From positions 1 to 9,386 of the forward strand of contig CAQBGY010000110.1 in assembly GCA_948759685.1 (NCBI GenBank): a stretch of 9,386 bases of DNA, read 5' to 3'. Both the position numbers and the translations under genes were made by a program. Shown here piece after piece: positions 4,222 to 9,386 of the stretch. Position 1 is the stretch's first letter; the number at the start of each line of letters is the position of its first letter. Source of the DNA: an uncultured Eubacterium sp. (lineage in GTDB: Bacteria > Bacillota_A > Clostridia > Lachnospirales > Lachnospiraceae). The notes under the pieces are model-generated. The model was not told the origin of the DNA and searched no databases. It worked only from the letters and a program-made list of their open reading frames with translations.

Positions 4222-6571
4222 ATTAAATAAAATTAAAACAGCTATTGAAGATGTTCCTAATACTGTTCCTAATGAAATGCGGACGACTTTTAATTTTAAA
4301 GGCAGGAAGTCTCCTATTATAGCTGAAAAAGTAATAGAAGCAATAAGTGATAGTGAAGATGTTATATATGATCCTTTTATGGGTTCCGGTTCATTTGTAT
4401 ATGCTGCGATGGGAAAAGTAAAAAAGATTTATGCTACGGAATTGGACAATTATACATTTAATGCTGTAAGTGTATTGATGAATAAGGTAGATATGCTTAA
4501 ATTAAGTAAATTATTTGATGCTGTTAAAGAAGATGTATATGAGCAGATAATGAGATTATATGAAACATCATGTTGTGGTAGCAAAAATTATATAAGTAAA
4601 GTTTTGTTTGATCCTGAAGAAGGCAAAGAAGGATATTTTAATCCATCTAATAATAGGGAAATAATAGATGGTAAAAATATAAAACTTATAGAAAAATGTC
4701 CAGTATGTGGTGGTAAGTCCAAAAAATTTGATGATGAAGATTATCAAAAGTTAGTTAGACTAGAAAAAGTAGATGTAGAAAGATTTCCAAGAAATCAATA
4801 TATTGTAAATAGCAGGATTAATATTACATCATCAACAGGCGCGGATAAATATGATAGGATTTTTACACAAAGAAATAAAATTGCTTTATTGATTTTACAA
4901 GATGCAATTAATAAAATTGAACCATCAGACGAAAAAGATGTATTAGAACAAGTTTTGGTTGCCTCTATTTCGCTTGCAAGAATTGCTATGTACGGTTCCA
5001 GCACCGATATATTATATCATGTAGTGGGGCATGGGGCACAGGATATGAATGTTTGGCTACTTTTTGAGGAAAAGTATAAAAGTTTTTGTAAATTCAAGTC
5101 CGTTTATAGCGATAAACAAATAGGAACAACAGATTCAACTGTAATAATTGCCAATAAGGACTATGCAGAGTATATTAAAGAAAACCCTGATCTGAAAGTA
5201 GATATTATCTATACTGATTTTCCATATACTGACCAAGTTCCATATTTAGAAAGAAATCAATTATATCGTATTTGGTTGGAAAAGTTTTATGATTCTAAAT
5301 ATGCATTAACAGAAGATATGTTGAAGCAAGAAATAGTTCTAACAAATGCAGAGTCAAGAATTGAAAAAAGGGATATAGAGAATTACTATAAAGATATTGA
5401 CAATATGTTTTCTCATTTTTATAGCGTATTAAATGAAGATGGGCTTGTGTTTCTTACAATGAAACTGGGGAAAGCAAAGTATTTTAAAACTTATATAGAA
5501 ATTGTAAATTTAGCTCGCAAAAACGGTTTCGAGTATGCATATCAAATTGGAGTTGAAAAAAAAGATCCGACAATAAGAAAGCAATCAGCGTTCACCAATA
5601 CATTTATGAATGAGATGATAGTTGTTTTTTATAAATTACCAAAAGAGGATAGATATTGGTATATTGGTAACGAAAATTATGAGTTTTTACTTGTTAAAAA
5701 AGTGTATTTATACCTAATTCGAACAAAAGAATATGTGACATTATCAAGTGCCGTAACTCTCGTTTGCAATGACTTAAAGTCAAAATATTCATATTTAGCT
5801 AGTGAACAAGATATATTGAAAATAAAGACTCTGTTACAGCAATATTTTAAGGTAGATGCGGGCTGCATACAAATCGATAATAATCAATTATATTTAGATA
5901 TTGAGGATACAACGGATTTGTATACAAAATTATATGACTTAATGCCAATTTTTATTAGACAACTTTTGGACAGTAAAGGCAAGTTTGTATTAGAAGATGT
6001 TTACTTCGAGTTGGTCAATTCGTTATGTGATGGTAATCCCAAAACGATTGCACAAATTTTAGAAGATGAAAACCATCAAAGAGATATTGGTAATTTAATA
6101 TTAAATTATTGTGAAAAAGACGGGCAATATTATGTTGAAAGACAAGATATTAGTAAACCTAATGAGAATGCGATTGATATATCAACATTAAGTGGTACAG
6201 ATTTTGAAATTTTAGTACAAAGTTTACTGAAAAAAGAAGGGTATGAAAATGTTATAAAGATGGGAGGGGCAGGTGACTTAGGTGTTGATATTATTGCCTC
6301 TAAACGTCAACAGGATAGATTGTTGCATTATATTTTCCAGTGTAAACGTTGGGCTTCAAATGTTGGTTCTGACCCTATACAGAGATTATATGCTGAAAGG
6401 ATGAGAAGAAGATTGGACTATGCAGTTTGTGTGACGACCTCTGGGTATACCAAAGATGGTAAAAAGGTGGCATTTGATCTTGAGGTTGAGACTGTAGATG
6501 GAAATCAGTTGATGCAACGTCTTAACAAATACTTTCCGGGAGAGTATTATAATGGAATTCAAGATATATAA
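4187..6571 (+). CDS. Zn-ribbon DNA amino-methyltransferase fused to an Mrr-type nuclease domain
   Basis: This 794-residue fusion would both modify and cut DNA. The N-terminal methyltransferase (about 1-485) has SAM motif I DPFMGSGS (62-69) and an acidic motif II (E85-D87). An insertion follows with a Zn-ribbon-like Cys set (C129-C130 and C171-P-V-C174). Catalytic motif IV is at 343-347 in TDFPYTDQVPYLERNQLY. That order (motif I, Zn ribbon, motif IV) is typical of the Zn-ribbon adenine-methylase group (COG1743-like). Motif IV is DFPY, not DPPY; the TTT codon is two changes from proline, so a sequencing slip is unlikely. About 485-660 is unassigned. The C-terminus (663-785) matches Mrr_cat: LSGTDFEILVQSLL (E674), GGAGDLGVD (D701), QCK (Q718, K720). 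The TTG start is set by its ribosome site. It is last in the operon. Confidence 0.82.
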   Translation: MRKQIPEKIKSRLNKIKTAIEDVPNTVPNEMRTTFNFKGRKSPIIAEKVIEAISDSEDVIYDPFMGSGSFVYAAMGKVKKIYATELDNYTFNAVSVLMNKVDMLKLSKLFDAVKEDVYEQIMRLYETSCCGSKNYISKVLFDPEEGKEGYFNPSNNREIIDGKNIKLIEKCPVCGGKSKKFDDEDYQKLVRLEKVDVERFPRNQYIVNSRINITSSTGADKYDRIFTQRNKIALLILQDAINKIEPSDEKDVLEQVLVASISLARIAMYGSSTDILYHVVGHGAQDMNVWLLFEEKYKSFCKFKSVYSDKQIGTTDSTVIIANKDYAEYIKENPDLKVDIIYTDFPYTDQVPYLERNQLYRIWLEKFYDSKYALTEDMLKQEIVLTNAESRIEKRDIENYYKDIDNMFSHFYSVLNEDGLVFLTMKLGKAKYFKTYIEIVNLARKNGFEYAYQIGVEKKDPTIRKQSAFTNTFMNEMIVVFYKLPKEDRYWYIGNENYEFLLVKKVYLYLIRTKEYVTLSSAVTLVCNDLKSKYSYLASEQDILKIKTLLQQYFKVDAGCIQIDNNQLYLDIEDTTDLYTKLYDLMPIFIRQLLDSKGKFVLEDVYFELVNSLCDGNPKTIAQILEDENHQRDIGNLILNYCEKDGQYYVERQDISKPNENAIDISTLSGTDFEILVQSLLKKEGYENVIKMGGAGDLGVDIIASKRQQDRLLHYIFQCKRWASNVGSDPIQRLYAERMRRRLDYAVCVTTSGYTKDGKKVAFDLEVETVDGNQLMQRLNKYFPGEYYNGIQDI

Positions 6572-6572
6572 G

Positions 6573-6603
6573 CACAAATGCGAGGAGAATCCTCGCATTT
6601 GTG
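6573..6603. terminator. bidirectional terminator between convergent genes
   Basis: CACAAATGCGAGGA (6573-6586) pairs perfectly with TCCTCGCATTTGTG (6590-6603) around a GAA loop, a 14-bp stem with a GC-rich centre. It starts 2 nt after the stop codon of the methyltransferase-Mrr gene and ends 1 nt before the stop codon of the convergent gene, so it occupies the whole gap. The U-run is weak on both sides, but position and stem strength fit a shared terminator or 3'-end stabiliser. Confidence 0.8.
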
Positions 6604-9386
6604 TCATTTCCATTTAGCTGTAGAAGAATCCCACGTTAGATGTTTATCAAAAATATCAACTAAAGAAGAATATTTATTTGACAGTTTAGATAACCAGCCG
6701 TTCTGGATTAAAATTTCCATAAGTCCATTGTCATATAATTCGGGAGTAGACATCGAACCATTTGATTTTACCATAAATTTAGCTTGGCGAATAATATTGT
6801 GCTCGATTTCGGATATGTCTTCTTCGGCGTTGTGTTTTATAGGAGCAACACCTTTTGAAAAAATAAGTACAGAGTCACCATTTAACGATTTTTTAGGACT
6901 AATAATATTTTTTAAAGTAACAGTCTTATCAATGTGTATTTGAGTGATAAATCTAAAACAGTTTCTTTCCAAGATAGTGATTAGTTCGTTCCAAACATTT
7001 AAATCACTATCATGAAAATACAAACATAAATAATGGTTCGGTTTCAGTTTATGGGAACACATATGAAAAACTTGCTCCAATAAATTAAAATAGTCTCCCT
7101 TGCTCTTGTTGCGGGAAGGTGCAGAAGAAACAATTATTTCATCTTTTAAGTTATAATCTAAATTTAAAAATGGTTTGTATAACTGCATATATTCGGAATA
7201 CAGAACTTGTTCCAAATAGGGAGGGTCAGTTACAATTAAATCCACACCATTATCTGGTATATCCTGTTCGGTTATTGATTGACTACCTTTTTGCAATAAT
7301 AAGCATTTACAGGGAGAAAGAGAACTATATGATTCAACTATTTCGGAATCAGTATAATTTTCTTTCATAAATGGTATGACTTCATAAAATTTTTTGATTT
7401 TCTTTGTATAAATATCTATAATATTTTTCTCAACACAATCAGTTTTAGGTATCCATAACGGCCATTGAGAATTTGAATGTTTATCAGTTATCTTACATAG
7501 ATGCAATATGGACATCAGAATATATTTTAAAATAGTTTGATGCTTTTCGCTATATTTGTTAATTATGCTCAATATTTCGTCTAGTACGGATAAGTTACGT
7601 CCCGTAAATATGTTTTTAATATCATCATTTTCGGTTACTGCTATCTTGGAGTTATAGAGTAAGGTAGTATTGCTGATATTTTTTAATACTGGGGTAACAT
7701 TAATTTTTGCATAGTCGCTTTCATCAGCAGTCTTAATGCCTCTTTTTGTACACTTGCATGTATAATTGATGGTTTTAATTATTATCTTTGAACCTGTTCT
7801 CTCTGGTTTGTCAAATATTACTTTTGAAATAGTGCCGGTTTTTTTACATATTGGACAAGTGGTTTCATAGTAGTGAAACAATGTGTTTAGTTCTGATATA
7901 AAGTTTTCGAGCTCTTTTTTTATATTTGGAATGGTATTAACGGATAATAAAAGTTTTGAAATGAATAATGGCATATCGTTAATATCACAACCAATAGCGC
8001 AACGAGACAAATCTGTTTTAATGGCTTCGAGTGTTGTTACTCCGGATCCAAGAAATGGATCAAAGACAACATCACCTCTATTTGACAGAGAATTTATCAA
8101 TGTATCACAGATATTAAATGCTTTTTGCGACCAATACATATGAGAGTTATACATTGAATTGTTTTTACTTGGCAATAGGTTGCATAAAGTTTTTTTTAGC
8201 GAATCAATATTAACTTGATTCAAATTTTTATCACCACATAGTATCAAATATTCGAGAACTTTTTTTTGTTCACTGTTTCGATGGTTCGCATGATTATAAT
8301 TTTGCGTTACTACATTAACACGAGCATTTGTGTAATATTTTTTTGCGAGTTCTACTAATTCGTCAATTGAAACGGTATACCTGTCCGTGGCTTGTATTTC
8401 TCTGTCTTGAGGATATGCATAACTAATAGCAAGGTTCGTATGTGCGTGCGCACAGAAGCTGATTAAATTTTCTAATGATTGCTTAGCTGAACCACGTTGA
8501 CTTAGTTTTGATTGATAGCGTCCTTCAGTATATAAACCTTTGGTATAACCATTTTTGGTAACGGTTAACAAGGGATACTCATATTTGGCAGCTACATTTA
8601 GCAGATGATAATATCTTGAATATTGCATATCCGTATATGGCGGATCTGCATAAACTAAACCTACATTAGAAAAAAGTTTTTCGTCTAATAATTCCTCAAA
8701 ATTAGAATTAAAGATCATGTTCTTTCCAGAAAATTTGGAAAGAGGAACACTGATATATTCCTTGAATTTTTTAATGAATAATTCATAAATATTCTTTTTC
8801 CGTTGAACAAAAAGACGACTTTGATTTTTTTCAGGATTCAGTGGTTGAGCCATGTGACCATCTTTGGAAAAAACGGCTTCTTTCATTGCATAAAACAAGC
8901 ATGAAAGCAAGGCAGTCTTATATTCTGTAAAACTTGTATTAATCACTTTGATGATACAATCAATATCGAGTGCTTGGATTATCCCGTAGTAGTTTGTGGC
9001 ATAATATGTTGTAAATAGATAAAAATCCTTAGTGCTTTTTATGCCATCAACTGTCAATAGAGATTTAGTTATTTGGGAATATTGGTTGTTCCAAACAGTT
9101 GGATATGAATTATAAAGAGCAATCAATTCTTCAAAGTTTTCATGTTCTAATGCTTGCTGTTCATGGTTTATAAAATTTATAATAGGATTTGCCTGTTTTT
9201 TAATAGTAGTAGTATATTCTATGTCTAGTGAATGAAGGAGGTTAGAAGCAGCTTCTATATCTGCTTGATTTAAAATAGCGTCAGCTATTATACTTGCATA
9301 ACATTCGACATCATTCGCATAGACTTGATAATTATCTCTAAACATATTGCTAACAGCAGCAGAACCTGAAAAAATATCTAAAATTG
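6604..9386 (-). CDS. double DNA methyltransferase: two amino-methylase modules in one chain (5' end outside window)
   Basis: The frame stays open to the right edge, so the true start is outside; 926 residues are visible, numbered here from the first full codon. Module 1 begins at the edge with SAM motif I ILDIFSGSAAVSNMF (1-15; GSA where GSG is usual) and NDVE, then motif IV ADPPYTDMQYSRYYHLL (246-262), resembling COG3392-type adenine methylases. Module 2 starts near 410 (YWSQKAF) with motif I DPFLGSGVTTLEA (442-454), a Zn-ribbon-like set (C510-P-I-C513, C543-K-C545), and motif IV TDPPYLEQVLYSEYMQLY (719-736). Module 2 is clearly paralogous to the methylase in the 4187-6571 protein: both share TDxPYxxQVxYxExxQLY. 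Both DPPY sites are intact, so the protein could methylate two bases, for example one per strand of an asymmetric site, as in two-domain type IIS methylases such as M.FokI. Its promoter is outside. Confidence 0.85.
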   Translation of the reverse strand, partial: ILDIFSGSAAVSNMFRDNYQVYANDVECYASIIADAILNQADIEAASNLLHSLDIEYTTTIKKQANPIINFINHEQQALEHENFEELIALYNSYPTVWNNQYSQITKSLLTVDGIKSTKDFYLFTTYYATNYYGIIQALDIDCIIKVINTSFTEYKTALLSCLFYAMKEAVFSKDGHMAQPLNPEKNQSRLFVQRKKNIYELFIKKFKEYISVPLSKFSGKNMIFNSNFEELLDEKLFSNVGLVYADPPYTDMQYSRYYHLLNVAAKYEYPLLTVTKNGYTKGLYTEGRYQSKLSQRGSAKQSLENLISFCAHAHTNLAISYAYPQDREIQATDRYTVSIDELVELAKKYYTNARVNVVTQNYNHANHRNSEQKKVLEYLILCGDKNLNQVNIDSLKKTLCNLLPSKNNSMYNSHMYWSQKAFNICDTLINSLSNRGDVVFDPFLGSGVTTLEAIKTDLSRCAIGCDINDMPLFISKLLLSVNTIPNIKKELENFISELNTLFHYYETTCPICKKTGTISKVIFDKPERTGSKIIIKTINYTCKCTKRGIKTADESDYAKINVTPVLKNISNTTLLYNSKIAVTENDDIKNIFTGRNLSVLDEILSIINKYSEKHQTILKYILMSILHLCKITDKHSNSQWPLWIPKTDCVEKNIIDIYTKKIKKFYEVIPFMKENYTDSEIVESYSSLSPCKCLLLQKGSQSITEQDIPDNGVDLIVTDPPYLEQVLYSEYMQLYKPFLNLDYNLKDEIIVSSAPSRNKSKGDYFNLLEQVFHMCSHKLKPNHYLCLYFHDSDLNVWNELITILERNCFRFITQIHIDKTVTLKNIISPKKSLNGDSVLIFSKGVAPIKHNAEEDISEIEHNIIRQAKFMVKSNGSMSTPELYDNGLMEILIQNGWLSKLSNKYSSLVDIFDKHLTWDSSTAKWK

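Noticed and set aside
6578..8143. Rightward open frames opposite the double methylase (6578-6943, 7119-7370, 7883-8143)
   Set aside because: They are antisense to conserved methylase motifs and lack ribosome sites; one begins within the terminator hairpin.
1..9386. tRNA, rRNA or a complete insertion sequence
   Set aside because: No cloverleaf, rRNA stretch, transposase or flanking terminal inverted repeats were seen by eye.

Overview
The window looks like part of a mobile or mobilizable element from a low-GC, Gram-positive gut anaerobe (Clostridia, probably Lachnospiraceae-like). This is inferred from the Tn916-type small excisionase, the MobV/Pre-type relaxase, strong AGGAGG-type ribosome sites and sigma-A-type promoters. 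No rRNA or housekeeping gene fixes the taxon. The left part (about 1-2500) has a moderate base composition. The right part (about 2500-9386) is strikingly AT-rich, so it reads as separately acquired cargo.

Left module (1-2170), mobility. The first codons of a leftward gene lie at 1-27. It diverges from a small excisionase-like HTH protein (202-432). The divergent control region holds two good promoters and two copies of the same palindrome, TTGCA-N3-TGCAA. Next come a 21-bp direct repeat (two copies, 32-bp period), a promoter, and two abutting strong hairpins that make a good candidate oriT. The relaxase gene (796-2076) follows and ends at a terminator-like hairpin. A leftward small gene at 2173-2467 appears broken by frameshifts.

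Right module (2744-9386), a putative restriction-modification or defence locus. A tightly coupled three-gene unit runs rightward. (1) A 331-residue protein carries two tandem copies of one PD-(D/E)XK-like nuclease domain. (2) A 168-residue protein carries two tandem HTH-like repeats. (3) A 794-residue protein joins a Zn-ribbon amino-methyltransferase to a C-terminal Mrr-type nuclease domain. These genes overlap by 25 and 35 bp and the second and third start at GTG and TTG behind strong Shine-Dalgarno sites. A 14-bp perfect hairpin separates them from a convergent gene (6604 to beyond 9386) with two complete-looking methyltransferase modules in one chain. Its N-terminus lies outside the window.

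Together the locus encodes three methyltransferase modules and three nuclease modules in three polypeptides, plus a duplicated HTH protein. My working inference is that the double methyltransferase protects the host at both strands of a (possibly asymmetric) site, that the double nuclease cuts, that the HTH protein regulates expression or aids DNA recognition, and that the methyltransferase-Mrr fusion is a second modifying or cutting component. The domain calls rest on visible motifs. The assembly into one system, its specificity and its novelty are inference.
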